The notes under the pieces: generated by a model | Told to the model about the DNA's origin: nothing | Databases searched by the model: none | What the model saw: the letters and a program-made list of their open reading frames with translations, nothing else | IMG/VR virus record: IMGVR_UViG_3300033183_000299 | Location: 119,931 to 183,930 of that record | DNA length: 64,000 bases | Strand: one strand, 5' to 3' | DNA from: a virus | In this document: piece by piece, positions 51,105 to 60,711 of the stretch | Position numbering within the stretch: the stretch's first letter is position 1 | Layout: every line of letters starts with the position of its first letter | Translations under genes and position numbers: made by a program

Positions 51105-51943
51105 GTATTTTTTAAATTATTTTTCGAAAAACATCTCTCGAGACCTTCCTCAATTGAAACTTGAGGTTGAAAGCCTAAATCTTTTTCGATCTCACTGATG
51201 TCTGCGAGAGTATGTTTCACATCACCTTTTCGTTCTGGGGCGTTGTTCCATTCGACCTCATGACGTTCATTGATAAAGTTTCTAACATGGTTCATCGAGA
51301 CTGATGTTCCAGAACCTACGTTGTAAGCTTTTCCTCCAAACCATTTGTTTGACTGCATTGCTAGAATATTTGCAAGAACAATGTCATCAACATGAACGAG
51401 GTCTCGAGTTTGTTCTCCATCTCCATCCATTCTCAATGGTTTTCCTTGTCGAATCATTTCCATCCATGCACAGATTGCGGTTGAGTACGAGCCCCCGAAG
51501 GCTTGGTCCTCGGAGTAAGCATTGAAGTATCTAAGGCACACCGTATCAAGCCCATAGAGCTCCGAGAATAGCCTACACTCCATTTCGGACATTAACTTAT
51601 GCAATCCATAGGGCGACTTCGGAACACCATCTCCATCGCCATTTACGGCGCTTGAGGAGCTAAAGATTACACGCTTGACGTTGTGATTCTTTGCCCACTC
51701 TAAAAGTGTCGAGGTTACAAGAACATTTTGCTTCATGGTGTATGATGGGTGATGCACGGAAAACTCAACTCTTGGTTGTGCTGCGAGGTGGAAGACATAG
51801 TCAAAGTCTTCGTTTGGAAGACAGTGGAGAATGTCTTCCCCATCTTTAATGTCAATTCCTAGGACGTTATGTCCGAGACGTTGCAATTCAGAGAACAAAT
51901 GACTTCCAATGTAGCCTTTATGGCCGGTTACTAAAATTTTCAT
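51101..51943 (-). CDS. NAD-dependent nucleotide-sugar epimerase (UDP-glucose 4-epimerase family)
   Basis: A 280-residue short-chain dehydrogenase of the extended epimerase class. [11 protein letters not shown] near residue 8 is the NAD-binding turn, [11 protein letters not shown] holds the catalytic Ser, and YGLHKLMSE is the YxxxK pair. Likely reactions are 4-epimerisation of a UDP-sugar; the exact substrate is not visible. It overlaps the GDP-mannose dehydratase gene (ATGA) and is the last gene of the island, ending just before the sigma-operon promoter. Confidence 0.8.
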   Translation of the reverse strand: MKILVTGHKGYIGSHLFSELQRLGHNVLGIDIKDGEDILHCLPNEDFDYVFHLAAQPRVEFSVHHPSYTMKQNVLVTSTLLEWAKNHNVKRVIFSSSSAVNGDGDGVPKSPYGLHKLMSEMECRLFSELYGLDTVCLRYFNAYSEDQAFGGSYSTAICAWMEMIRQGKPLRMDGDGEQTRDLVHVDDIVLANILAMQSNKWFGGKAYNVGSGTSVSMNHVRNFINERHEVEWNNAPERKGDVKHTLADISEIEKDLGFQPQVSIEEGLERCFSKNNLKNT

Positions 51944-52902
51944 TTTAATTTCTCCAAGTCTGCTTCATACATCATTTTAACAAGTTGCTTGAATGAAGTT
52001 TTAGGCTGCCATCCAAGTTTCTCTTTTGCCTTAGAGTAGTCCCCAAGCAATAGTGGGACTTCATGTGGACGAAAAAGCCTGTCATCAATCTCGACATGTT
52101 CTTCTATTTTTAAGCCGGCTATTCTAAATGTTTCTTCTAAAAATTCTCTAACAGAATATGTTTCACCTGTGGCGATAACATAGTCGTCTCCTTTGTCTTG
52201 CTGCAGCATAAGCCACATTAATTCAACATAATCTCCAGCAAAACCCCAATCTCTCTTTGCATCTAAATTCCCTAAATATAACTTTTCTTGAAGGCCCATT
52301 TTTATCTTAGCTGCAGCCATTGTAATCTTTCTTGTTACAAACGTTTCTCCTCGCCTAGGAGATTCGTGATTAAATAAAATGCCGCTTGAAATATGCATGT
52401 CATAAGACTCTCTGTAGTTTCTGCAAATGTTGTGGGCAAAAACTTTTGCACATGCATAAGGGGATGCTGGCATAAAAGTGGTTAGTTCAGATTGTGGAGC
52501 TTCTGGATTATCTCCGAACATTTCAGAAGAAGATGCTTGATAGAATCTTGCAAGAGGACAAACATTCCTTATTGCTTCCAGAATTCTAAGTGTACCCATT
52601 GCGACAAAATCAGCTGTCTCATGAGGAGTTTCAAACGATACTTTAACATGGGACTGGGCAGCAAGATTGTATATTTCATTTGGTTTATGAGACATGAGAA
52701 GTCTGTGTAAGCACCCTGAGTCGTTCATGTTTCCATATTCTAGTGTGAAATTCTTGTTAGCAAATAAGTGGTCTATCCTACTAGTAGAAATAATGGAAGT
52801 TCTTCTTTTCACTCCGACTACTTCATATCCTTTATCCAATAAGAGTTCAGCCAAATAAGATCCATCTTGGCCAGTTATGCCAGTTATTAGTGCTTTTTTC
52901 AT
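51940..52902 (-). CDS. gmd: GDP-mannose 4,6-dehydratase
   Basis: A 320-residue enzyme that converts GDP-D-mannose to GDP-4-keto-6-deoxymannose, the first step to GDP-L-fucose. The NADP-binding start reads [16 protein letters not shown] and then GVKRRTS. The catalytic region shows [20 protein letters not shown] and [12 protein letters not shown], giving the Ser/Thr-Glu and YxxxK residues of the family. [20 protein letters not shown] is also characteristic of Gmd. It is slightly shorter than bacterial Gmd (about 325-370). It overlaps the fucose synthase gene (ATGA), so the two consecutive pathway enzymes are coupled. Confidence 0.93.
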   Translation of the reverse strand: MKKALITGITGQDGSYLAELLLDKGYEVVGVKRRTSIISTSRIDHLFANKNFTLEYGNMNDSGCLHRLLMSHKPNEIYNLAAQSHVKVSFETPHETADFVAMGTLRILEAIRNVCPLARFYQASSSEMFGDNPEAPQSELTTFMPASPYACAKVFAHNICRNYRESYDMHISSGILFNHESPRRGETFVTRKITMAAAKIKMGLQEKLYLGNLDAKRDWGFAGDYVELMWLMLQQDKGDDYVIATGETYSVREFLEETFRIAGLKIEEHVEIDDRLFRPHEVPLLLGDYSKAKEKLGWQPKTSFKQLVKMMYEADLEKLK

Positions 52903-53813
52903 TTTATTCCTCGTATATTTGGGTAATTATTTTTAAACCAGTTGATCGTTCTTTCCAAACCAATGTCCATCTCAGTATAGCAAAAATTTGGAAATAAGTC
53001 AATAAATTTTTTATTAGAGCTTGGCTTTTTGAATTGCCCTTCAGGCTTTGAAGTGTCCCATATTATATTTTCTACATTATTAAAATGTTGACTTATTGAT
53101 TCTGCTACTTCTTTTATAGAATATTGATTTGTGTTACCTATGTTGATAGGGAGCTCTTCATCATAGTTTTCCACCAAAAGCAATAGTGCCCTAGCAACAT
53201 CTTCGGAATAAGTAAATTCACGCAATGGGGCTCCGGTGCCCCATAGAATTGGATACTTATTTTCATGCATCTTTCTAATTATTGCCGGAACAACGTGTCC
53301 ATTTTCTAGATCGAAATTATCGTTGGGTCCATATATATTATTTGGAATGGCGGTGATATACTTTAGTCCATACTGTTGCCTTATTGCCCTAGAGTGGACC
53401 TCCAACATTCTCTTTGCATACGCATAGCCAAAGTTGCTAAAGTGCGGCTCTCCACAATGAACCTGCTCTTCTGAGAGGGGATATGTGGGATTGTTGGGAT
53501 ATATACAGGTAGATAACAAAGATAGTACTTTGGGTACCCGCTGCTTTCTAGATTCTTCCAGGATGTTTGTATTGATGACTATGTTGTCATAGAAAAAGTC
53601 AGCTATGTAATCAGAGTTACCCTTTACTCCGCCAACTTTTGCCGCCAAATGAATGACGGCATCTGGCTTATGTTTCACTATTATGTCTCTAGTGGCTTTG
53701 GGGTCTCGTAGATCACAATCTGACGACCCTAGCAAGATCAGACTGTGGTTAGTTTCAACTCTTGAGAAGGACTGACCCACCAAACCAGTTCCTCCGGAAA
53801 TTAGAATTTTCAT
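52899..53813 (-). CDS. fcl: GDP-L-fucose synthase
   Basis: A 304-residue epimerase/reductase that completes GDP-L-fucose from the Gmd product. It has an N-terminal nucleotide-binding turn [11 protein letters not shown], the typical segment [20 protein letters not shown] with [24 protein letters not shown] with the catalytic Ser/Cys region, and the YxxxK pair in YAYAKRM. The order Fcl-Gmd on one message means phage supplies both steps. It overlaps the FkbM-type gene (ATGA). Confidence 0.92.
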   Translation of the reverse strand: MKILISGGTGLVGQSFSRVETNHSLILLGSSDCDLRDPKATRDIIVKHKPDAVIHLAAKVGGVKGNSDYIADFFYDNIVINTNILEESRKQRVPKVLSLLSTCIYPNNPTYPLSEEQVHCGEPHFSNFGYAYAKRMLEVHSRAIRQQYGLKYITAIPNNIYGPNDNFDLENGHVVPAIIRKMHENKYPILWGTGAPLREFTYSEDVARALLLLVENYDEELPINIGNTNQYSIKEVAESISQHFNNVENIIWDTSKPEGQFKKPSSNKKFIDLFPNFCYTEMDIGLERTINWFKNNYPNIRGIK

Positions 53814-54472
53814 ATTACTTTACCTTTGTTTCTAAAGATTTCGTCCGTCTTTATATTCGCAACCTTTTCATACCCAACAGTAGAGAGAAATCTTTCTATT
53901 GTATTTTTTTTATAATTGTTCTCAACCATTATGAATCCAAATGAAAATTTATTATAATCAATCGATTTTATAATTTTCTCTTCCATTCCTTCGATGTCCA
54001 AAGACATTATGTCAAAATGATTTGATCCATTTAGTAGACTATAGTTCTCCAAGAGGTCATAAATCTTTACCACTTCACAAGAAACCTCTTTGGGACTAGT
54101 AGAAATTAGGCCTTTGGATATTTCACGCTCAATCCTACTCAAATGATCTTCCTCATATTCCCCTACAATTCCAGATAGGCCGTCTCCGTATCCAGGTTCA
54201 AAAGAAAGAAACTTGATTGTGTCTTCTAGATAATCGTTTGGGACAACAGCTTTTAAAGTTATCTCCTTGCTGTTGGGTCTATTTTCAACAATGGATTCAT
54301 AATTATTTGGATTTGCTTCACACAGGAACGTACTCCATCCAGAATTTTCGAAAAACAAAGAGTTGCTAAATTTGACTCCGTCCAAAGCTCCTATTTCAAT
54401 AAATGAGCCATCACTCTTACCTTCAAAAAAACTACTCAGGTATCTATCTTGTCCAAATTGACTATAATACAT
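53810..54472 (-). CDS. FkbM-type methyltransferase
   Basis: A 220-residue SAM-dependent methyltransferase. The opening segment YSQFGQDRYLSSFFEGKSDG, then SFIEIGALDGVKFSNSLFFE and GWSTFLCEANPNNYE is typical of FkbM proteins, which methylate sugar hydroxyls in polysaccharides and glycolipids. IMSLDIEGMEEKII is the conserved downstream motif. The island context indicates a glycan substrate. A GGAG site lies before the ATG at 54472. Confidence 0.85.
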   Translation of the reverse strand: MYYSQFGQDRYLSSFFEGKSDGSFIEIGALDGVKFSNSLFFENSGWSTFLCEANPNNYESIVENRPNSKEITLKAVVPNDYLEDTIKFLSFEPGYGDGLSGIVGEYEEDHLSRIEREISKGLISTSPKEVSCEVVKIYDLLENYSLLNGSNHFDIMSLDIEGMEEKIIKSIDYNKFSFGFIMVENNYKKNTIERFLSTVGYEKVANIKTDEIFRNKGKVI

Positions 54473-54475
54473 TTT

Positions 54476-55336
54476 TTATTCTCCATTAATATATTTTTCT
54501 ATGGTAGCCCAAACACTAAACCTATCTAACACTAGCATCTTCGATTCTTCCAAGGCGCTAGATTCTCTTTCTGATATTGGGCGAAAAATCACTTCTAGAA
54601 GGTATTGATCATCCTCAATATGTTGTGGTTCTATAATTCTCATTGAATCTTCTGGAAAGAAATTTTTTATATTTGGACAACCATAATAAATCGGCATAGT
54701 ATCCATCAAGAAACAATCTGTTAGCTTTTCGGAAAAATAATTATTCTCTCTTGAGTTTTCTATGGCCATGGAAAAAAGAAAGTCCTCAAGGGCAGATGCT
54801 CTACAGATCCAATTATCTCTCAAAGCTCCCTTATATGCCGCGCCAAACTTGCTGGTCAGATTATCTTTTCCAAAGATTTCTGCTTCTGTTTTTTGCAAGA
54901 AGCCAGTCTTTAAATTGATTTTTGATATCAAGTCTATCCTGTGTCTCCACTTATTGCTTGTTACTATGCTCATTTTCTTCGTTTTTGTTTTTCTTACAAA
55001 CAATTGCTCTCTAGTTTTTAGCACCCAAGGTGTTGAGACATGATAATACCTATCGTATGAAAACACCTCGCTTATAAAGTTCATTTCGCTGGGGAGTGCA
55101 AAATCTTTAACAAACTTTGGTTCCCTCTGTATTAGAAAAACTGGCTTGTTGAAACTATTTGGATATTTACATAAAGATTGTGTGCCTAATACAATTGCGA
55201 AATCGGCTGATTTTTCATCTAGGGTGGAGGAGACGTTTTTATATGATCCACCAGCATTCGTTGTATACAGGTCTAGCCATTTTTTTAACCTATCTTTAGG
55301 TACGTGGCAAGAGTAGAAAAAGACCTTATATATCAT
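54476..55336 (-). CDS. Fucosyltransferase-like glycosyltransferase (GT10 family-like)
   Basis: A 286-residue protein. The C-terminal half carries the GT10 signature: FLFSMAIENSRENNYFSEKL followed by TDCFLMDTMPIYYG and PNIKNFFPEDS (about residues 188-235). This matches the donor-binding motif of alpha-1,3-fucosyltransferases that use GDP-L-fucose. It is encoded directly beside genes that make this donor, which strengthens the assignment. The N-terminal half is less conserved, as in the family. Its start overlaps the acyltransferase stop (ATGA). Sugar acceptor unknown. Confidence 0.8.
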   Translation of the reverse strand: MIYKVFFYSCHVPKDRLKKWLDLYTTNAGGSYKNVSSTLDEKSADFAIVLGTQSLCKYPNSFNKPVFLIQREPKFVKDFALPSEMNFISEVFSYDRYYHVSTPWVLKTREQLFVRKTKTKKMSIVTSNKWRHRIDLISKINLKTGFLQKTEAEIFGKDNLTSKFGAAYKGALRDNWICRASALEDFLFSMAIENSRENNYFSEKLTDCFLMDTMPIYYGCPNIKNFFPEDSMRIIEPQHIEDDQYLLEVIFRPISERESSALEESKMLVLDRFSVWATIEKYINGE

Positions 55337-55842
55337 ACAACTCCAAGGCTGCTGAGTGCTTCTGACACTGTCATATTATCCAGGTCCAAACTTTCATCAT
55401 AAGGCTCTTCCGTGTTATGCCCTAAAGCATGCTTTATATGTTCCATCTTCAGCAAGCTCCAGTTTGGCTCGACTGTCCCCAAAACCTTTCTCATCAAAAA
55501 TCTTACCACATAAAATCTTAAGATTTCGGCGGCAGACCTTCTAGATACGACTCTAGCTGGATTTCCAGCTATCACCGAATATGCTGGGAAGTTTCCTCTG
55601 ACGATTGCTCCCGTTCCAACTAGGGAGCACCTCCCTATTGTAGTACCCATCAGAATAGTTGATCGGAATCCAACCCACACCATGTCCTTGAAAACAATCT
55701 TGTTGTCTTTCTTGTATGGAAGAATGGGTCCATGAAGTACTATTTTAGATTCGGTCCCAAGTAAACAATTGTCTCCAATTTCTAGCAAGTGAGGATTCCA
55801 CCTTTCTATTTGCCCTAAATTTTCAAAGTTTTTTCCTATCAT
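55333..55842 (-). CDS. Hexapeptide-repeat acyltransferase (left-handed beta helix)
   Basis: A 169-residue acyltransferase of the LbH family. Hexapeptide turns are seen in LEIGDNCLLGTESKIVLHGP, then MVWVGFRSTILMGTTIGRC and LVGTGAIVRGNFPAYSVIAG with NPARVV, the last being the typical end of CysE/NodL-like acetyltransferases. I took the ATG at 55842, which overlaps the previous stop as ATGA with a GGTGA site, rather than the upstream one at 55863. It probably O- or N-acetylates a sugar. Confidence 0.82.
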   Translation of the reverse strand: MIGKNFENLGQIERWNPHLLEIGDNCLLGTESKIVLHGPILPYKKDNKIVFKDMVWVGFRSTILMGTTIGRCSLVGTGAIVRGNFPAYSVIAGNPARVVSRRSAAEILRFYVVRFLMRKVLGTVEPNWSLLKMEHIKHALGHNTEEPYDESLDLDNMTVSEALSSLGVV

Positions 55843-56414
55843 TTGTTTTTCACCATATTCCAAATATTAAAATCAATTTCATAAATTTTTTTTACTTTAT
55901 CAACCGATTCATCAGATAGTCTCAAATCTTCTTTTGGGCTGCTGTTAAAGTGTTGAAGCGTATCTTCTCCGTAAATCTCTTCGAAGAAGTTCTTTACGTT
56001 AGAAAAATTTACGAACTCAACTCCATCGATGCCGTTTATCCAACTAAATTGAGTTTTCCAACCTAGATGCTTAAGAGCTGTTGAGTTGTTGAACAAAATA
56101 TCAACAATTTCATCGATAGAATTGTTTAAACAAACATTGTAGTCCGGATGTTTTCCATCTAGTGATTTTCCATCAATAGAATGCCAGAATGACTTTTTCA
56201 TTCTGGCATATCTATAGCAGGATTCAAGCCTATCGACTGGATCTCTAAATATGCAGATTTTTCTGTATGATTTCCATTCATTGCCGACCATTCTCTTATA
56301 ATAAGACCAATTGTGGTGTCCAGTGTGAGACATGTTATAGCATTTCTCAACAGAAGTTCCAGCATTCTTTGGGATGTGAATGAATATTATTTTATTTTCA
56401 AAATCTATTGGCAC
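55839..56414 (-). CDS. Sulfotransferase (PAPS-dependent)
   Basis: A 191-residue protein. The 5'-phosphosulfate-binding loop reads FIHIPKNAGTSVEKCY (about residues 10-26) and the 3'-phosphate-binding segment CIFRDPVDRLESCYRYARM (about 54-72). These are the two conserved sites of Sulfotransfer_2-like enzymes that move sulfate from PAPS to sugars or lipids. The start is a GTG at 56414 overlapping the GT2 stop (TAGTG), preceded by GGAGG. A carbohydrate acceptor is likely from the neighbours. Confidence 0.82.
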   Translation of the reverse strand: MPIDFENKIIFIHIPKNAGTSVEKCYNMSHTGHHNWSYYKRMVGNEWKSYRKICIFRDPVDRLESCYRYARMKKSFWHSIDGKSLDGKHPDYNVCLNNSIDEIVDILFNNSTALKHLGWKTQFSWINGIDGVEFVNFSNVKNFFEEIYGEDTLQHFNSSPKEDLRLSDESVDKVKKIYEIDFNIWNMVKNK

Positions 56415-57145
56415 TATTCCTCCAGCCTATCATACTTCTTCTTTTTTCTTATTTCCATATCTAGCCTTATTTGTTTTGCACGATCTTTTTTGTGATCATT
56501 TATTGGATTCGTCAAGTTATAATAGTATAAAACTTCCTCGATACACTTCCATCTGTTGTCCGCCATTTCCAACATTGGAAACATGATCGCCAGATCCCAA
56601 GCCATTTCATAAAAATTACCATCAACATCTTTTAAATCTTCTTTGTTAATATTTTTCCACAACTTATACTTGAAAGTCCTAAGTGCAGAGGCTCTCCATC
56701 TTGCTTCCCTATATGACTTATTCTCTATAACCTGCTTAGAGTATGGCACTACATTTCCTGGAATTATACCATCTGGGTAGTGAATATAGGTTCCATAAGT
56801 CATCAGAGTATCGTCTTGATAATTTTTGTCTAAAATTTCGAAAACCTCTTTTTTTGCAAGCCAATCATCACCGTCTAGTGTAACGATTATGTCTTCGTCA
56901 TTTGGGTTTGCGAATTCTATCGCTTCCACTATATTTCTTAATGCAAACTTTTTTTCTTTATTTTTTATGAGCTTTATTTTTTCACATTCAAACTCTTGAA
57001 TTATTTTTGCACTATTATCCGTTGACATGTCGTCAATATAATAGCACTCATAATTCTTATAAGTCTGTGACAAAACGCTTCTTATATTTGTTTTTATCCA
57101 TTTCTCAACATTGTACAGAGGTACGATAACTATGAACTTATTCAT
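56414..57145 (-). CDS. Family-2 glycosyltransferase
   Basis: A 243-residue GT-A enzyme. The N-terminal FIVIVPLYNVEKWIKTNIRS and QTYKNYECYYIDDMSTDNSA match GT2, and VTLDGDDWLAKKE carries the metal-binding D-x-D type motif near residue 92. The C-terminal region has aromatic and charged stretches without a membrane anchor, so it is probably cytoplasmic. Its start overlaps the preceding gene by 8 nt. Confidence 0.85.
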   Translation of the reverse strand: MNKFIVIVPLYNVEKWIKTNIRSVLSQTYKNYECYYIDDMSTDNSAKIIQEFECEKIKLIKNKEKKFALRNIVEAIEFANPNDEDIIVTLDGDDWLAKKEVFEILDKNYQDDTLMTYGTYIHYPDGIIPGNVVPYSKQVIENKSYREARWRASALRTFKYKLWKNINKEDLKDVDGNFYEMAWDLAIMFPMLEMADNRWKCIEEVLYYYNLTNPINDHKKDRAKQIRLDMEIRKKKKYDRLEE

Positions 57146-59069
57146 TTAATAGCTCCTCAAATTCTTTTGAGTTTTCTGGGAAGAAATTTAGTCCAAACTT
57201 CTCTTCGATCAAACTCTTTAACAGTGTTTGTCCACCAAATTGAGTATATGAATCGTCGTTATGCCAAACCTTAGAGGTTTCGTTGAATCCCAGACTGTAC
57301 CCTGCTTTGGACAAATCTAAGCTAAATTTTACATCTTCGGACACTCCACCTACTTGATCTTCGCGAATAAAACAATTGTCATCCCAACGAATAAAGTTGA
57401 ATATTTCACGTCGCACCATTATAAATCCTGAGGTTTGATAAAGGCTTTTGTCATACTGTGGATGGTCATAATCTACTATTTTGTGCGGGTTCAATGTTGC
57501 CCTGTCCCAATGACGCGTCCCATCCGGATTTAACAATTTATTGCCTAAAACATTCCAACCGGCTTGCCTAGAAAATGATAGTGTGTTGGTTAACCAATCT
57601 TTTCCTAACAAAATGTCATCATCCAGCCAAGCAATTGTATCGTATTTAGAAGCATCTCCTCCGGCATTACGAAGAGTTGCAACTTTACGAGAATGTGCTT
57701 CTTCAGCTTTGTCTACCAAAGTTACACCATCAATGTCTCTAAAGTTCTCAACGTCTCCAGCAATGATAATTTCATGAGGAAAATCGCCAAGCTCTCTCTT
57801 AATCGATTTAATGGTTAACCTTGTTTTCTCAGGCTTAGCTCCATTTGTGGGGATACAAAATGAAATCGCATCAATTTCAACTGGTTTTAAATTTGATTTT
57901 CCCAAGATAGAATTACAAAATCTTTCATAAAGCCTCTCTGTTCTAAATTGACTCTGAACTAACTCTTGCAATTCAAGCGCTTGGCTTTTATAATCATCCC
58001 ACCGCTCATAAACCATTTGAAGAGCCATCTTATATGAGCCCTCTTCGGCGTATGCCCATTGAGCATTTTCTTCAATCACCCCTTTCCAGACAGCATTTTG
58101 ACCAACGGTATCTAAAACATAGCTAACAGCAGCAAAATAATTTTTGTTGTTGTGTCTCAAGAAGTCCATTTGACCAGACCATGGAATTGTAACGATCGGC
58201 AATGCAGCTCGAGCAGCTTCGAACAATGGAAGGCCAAAACCTTCTCCATGAGCAATGTTAACCAAAGCCTTCACCTTATCATGTTCATAAAGGGCTCTCA
58301 TTTGCCCCTCAGAGAGATCTCCATGAAGAAGTGATACAGAACACTTGCGATTAGGATACTTGCTTAGAATGTTCCCTAAGCGGCTCTCAGTGGCCTCTAA
58401 ATCAATGCGAGAACTACCCTTGATGCAAGTCTTAACGATCATCCCAACTTCTTTGTCTTCAAACTTCTCAACAAACCAACGAACGGTGTTCTCGAAGTTC
58501 TTTCGTGGGCCGAATTGTGACACAACCAAAAAGTTGAAATCATGTCGAGGATTGAATCCTGGTATTTCTTCAACTTCGGAAGCTAGTGGGGTTGTTTCAT
58601 GAACGACTTCAATTGGAGTCTGCAATCGATATTGCTCTCCACTTTGTAGGGTAACGTGAGTTTTCTCGTAGGTTGACTTTGCATGATCTGATACGACAAG
58701 AATCTTGTCCATCTCGTTGCCTTTCTCAAGCCAGATGGGAGATACTCGATCTGTTTCAATCCCTGCTGTAAATGCAACATTAATTGGGCACATCTTTTTG
58801 AATTCATTTGGAATCGTAATTTGCAAAGAGATATCTGGTTGCAATTTCTTCTGCTGCAATAAAACTTGTGTTTCTCCGATACGAGCATCTAGCCAATCTC
58901 GTTCCTCATCAGTTTTCCAGATCCATCCAGATTTCCCCCAAGGAATTGGTTGAACATAGATGTCGAACAGATCTTCGCGAGACCTCAATGCTCGGAGAGC
59001 AAAGCGAGACTGTTCTCCATAGCCAGTAGCACTCAACACAGGTGCTCTTACAAAAATTTTCTTTTTCAT
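57138..59069 (-). CDS. Two-domain glycosyltransferase (GT4-like + GT2-like fusion)
   Basis: A 643-residue protein with two catalytic halves. Residues 1-400 resemble GT-B enzymes: an N-terminal substrate segment, VVSQFGPRKNFENTVRWFVE and then NIAHGEGFGLPLFEAARAAL with PIVTIPW. Residues about 415-640 are GT-A/GT2-like: SFCIPTNGAKPEKTRLTI and IAWLDDDILLGKDWL. The fusion could add two sugars in sequence. Such large multidomain glycosyltransferases are often found in capsule or teichoic-type polysaccharide pathways. It begins right after the preceding stop with a GGAG site. Confidence 0.8.
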   Translation of the reverse strand: MKKKIFVRAPVLSATGYGEQSRFALRALRSREDLFDIYVQPIPWGKSGWIWKTDEERDWLDARIGETQVLLQQKKLQPDISLQITIPNEFKKMCPINVAFTAGIETDRVSPIWLEKGNEMDKILVVSDHAKSTYEKTHVTLQSGEQYRLQTPIEVVHETTPLASEVEEIPGFNPRHDFNFLVVSQFGPRKNFENTVRWFVEKFEDKEVGMIVKTCIKGSSRIDLEATESRLGNILSKYPNRKCSVSLLHGDLSEGQMRALYEHDKVKALVNIAHGEGFGLPLFEAARAALPIVTIPWSGQMDFLRHNNKNYFAAVSYVLDTVGQNAVWKGVIEENAQWAYAEEGSYKMALQMVYERWDDYKSQALELQELVQSQFRTERLYERFCNSILGKSNLKPVEIDAISFCIPTNGAKPEKTRLTIKSIKRELGDFPHEIIIAGDVENFRDIDGVTLVDKAEEAHSRKVATLRNAGGDASKYDTIAWLDDDILLGKDWLTNTLSFSRQAGWNVLGNKLLNPDGTRHWDRATLNPHKIVDYDHPQYDKSLYQTSGFIMVRREIFNFIRWDDNCFIREDQVGGVSEDVKFSLDLSKAGYSLGFNETSKVWHNDDSYTQFGGQTLLKSLIEEKFGLNFFPENSKEFEELLNE

Positions 59070-59369
59070 TTATTCTCCGATTAGTGCTAATTCTAATGAT
59101 GAGAAGATTTGCTCCTCTCCTTTAATCAAGACCTTATACATCGTAAAGCCTTGGAGGTCCCTATCGACCTCCTCAACAATCAAGCCAATATCTCTTTGAG
59201 ATGTTTCAGCTAAATCCCCAACTCGTACTTGCTCTATCATTTGTAAGTGCCTAGGATGTACGTTATATGTTATTGGAGATTTAAGCTCGTCTTTAACAAT
59301 CATATTGAGATAGCCTGAGTCTGCATAAACAGACATCTTTCCATTAGGAAGGTAGAGATCTTGACTCAT
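59070..59369 (-). CDS. Small beta-barrel-like protein in the glycan island
   Basis: A 99-residue protein. The second half (VRVGDLAETSQRDIGLIVEE, then FTMYKVLIKGEEQIFSSLEL and ALIGE) has the same strand pattern as the 68-residue protein at 7158 and resembles small SH3/KOW barrels. I set the start at 59369, overlapping the previous stop as ATGA; a longer frame to 59417 lacks a ribosome site. The role is unknown and it has no transferase motif. Confidence 0.62.
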   Translation of the reverse strand: MSQDLYLPNGKMSVYADSGYLNMIVKDELKSPITYNVHPRHLQMIEQVRVGDLAETSQRDIGLIVEEVDRDLQGFTMYKVLIKGEEQIFSSLELALIGE

Positions 59370-60631
59370 GCGACTTCCTTGAAAGTGATGCTGCTGTAAC
59401 CTTTCCTTGTCTCCCAAGAACCATGCTCTTCATGAACCTTAAGCATAAGATTGACCCATCTTTTGGAAAAACTTTCAAAGTTGTAGTTTTGCTTGACATG
59501 TTGTGCTCCTTTTAATCCTAAGTCATGGCGATCCTCTCGAGACAATGCATACATTTTGTCGAGAGCGTTAAATAATTGTTCTTTTGAAATTCTATCTTCG
59601 TAGATATATGGGACCTGTTGTGATCCAATAATTGCTTTTGATGTGGGGTAAATGGGGATACCAAACGGGCCATCAATTCCCATGATTTGCTCTTGCAAAC
59701 CACCAGTCATATTGACGATGATTGGTGTTGCACAAGACAAAGATTCCAATGTCGCCAAGCCAAAACCCTCAGCGTCAGCAATATTAATTGTACAGTCTGC
59801 AGATGTATAAAGCAATGGTAGTGTATTCAGGGACAGTTTCTTTGTCGAGAACACAATTTCACGATTCGTCATGTCTAAGTGAGATGCAATCTTATTAAGG
59901 TCTTGACCATGTGGGTCAAATGGGTTAGTGTGCATAATCAACTGTGCTTTGTCGTTTAGACCTCTTTTGTCCAACCATTCTTTCCACCACCACAATAAAG
60001 ATCCAGATTGCTTTCGTCGTGCATTTCTATTGTTCCAAAATACAATGAACTTATCTTGATCGATCTCTGGGATGATACGGCTTCTAATTTCTAACTTTTC
60101 TTCTAGGGTCACTGGTTTGAACATTGTTGCATCTACAGCATGGGGAAGATATGTTGCCGGGACATCCGGTGCAACACCTTTTACACATTCGTGGGTAATT
60201 TTTGAAATTGTAGCAATATGATCATTTGATTCATAAAACTTCTTATTGAACATTGGAAGTGGCTTGTTATCCCAAACATGATAATAGACCATTGGAAGAA
60301 GTGGTCGAATTTCATTCTCCATTTCCCACAACCATTCATAGAAACGAGGATCAGTCATGAACCATAAAATATCTGGTTTCTCATTTCTGATTACTGAACG
60401 GATCATCTCTTGAGTACCATAGCCATCAACTGGGATTACTTTCCAGTCTTCGCCATATGGGTCAATGAGGCGAGGAGTGTAATCTTGGTGTTTCACAGCT
60501 CCACCTAAAGATAAGACTTGGAATTTTCCACTTTTTAATAGAGCTTCCATAACATACTTTGTTTGAGTACCAACTCCAGATGGAGACAAGGGATGGTCGC
60601 TCAAAGTTAAAACTTTAATTTTCTTAGACAT
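59366..60631 (-). CDS. Family-4 glycosyltransferase (GT-B)
   Basis: A 421-residue GT4-type enzyme. The N-terminal LTLSDHPLSPSGVGTQTKYV is the glycine-rich acceptor segment, and the C-terminal LYTSADCTINIADAEGFGLA with TLESLSCATPIIVNMTGG holds the E-x7-E-like donor motif. I set the start at 60631, which has an AAAGGAT site; a longer frame to 60715 would begin within the promoter/terminator region. It is the first gene of the island and the nearest to its promoter. Confidence 0.85.
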   Translation of the reverse strand: MSKKIKVLTLSDHPLSPSGVGTQTKYVMEALLKSGKFQVLSLGGAVKHQDYTPRLIDPYGEDWKVIPVDGYGTQEMIRSVIRNEKPDILWFMTDPRFYEWLWEMENEIRPLLPMVYYHVWDNKPLPMFNKKFYESNDHIATISKITHECVKGVAPDVPATYLPHAVDATMFKPVTLEEKLEIRSRIIPEIDQDKFIVFWNNRNARRKQSGSLLWWWKEWLDKRGLNDKAQLIMHTNPFDPHGQDLNKIASHLDMTNREIVFSTKKLSLNTLPLLYTSADCTINIADAEGFGLATLESLSCATPIIVNMTGGLQEQIMGIDGPFGIPIYPTSKAIIGSQQVPYIYEDRISKEQLFNALDKMYALSREDRHDLGLKGAQHVKQNYNFESFSKRWVNLMLKVHEEHGSWETRKGYSSITFKEVA

Positions 60632-60658
60632 TGCGTATCCTTTTGAATTTTTCGAGGC

Positions 60659-60711
60659 AAAAAAAAACAACCTCATCATTAAACCTATTATATCACAGGT
60701 TGATGAGGTTG
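60659..60711 (-). terminator. Rho-independent terminator after the NADAR gene, with a promoter in its loop
   Basis: On the minus strand an 11-bp perfect stem (CAACCTCATCA with TGATGAGGTTG) encloses a 22-nt loop and is followed by nine T. It closes transcription of the NADAR gene and its upstream partners. The -35 and -10 of the next promoter overlap the first arm and the loop. Confidence 0.82.
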
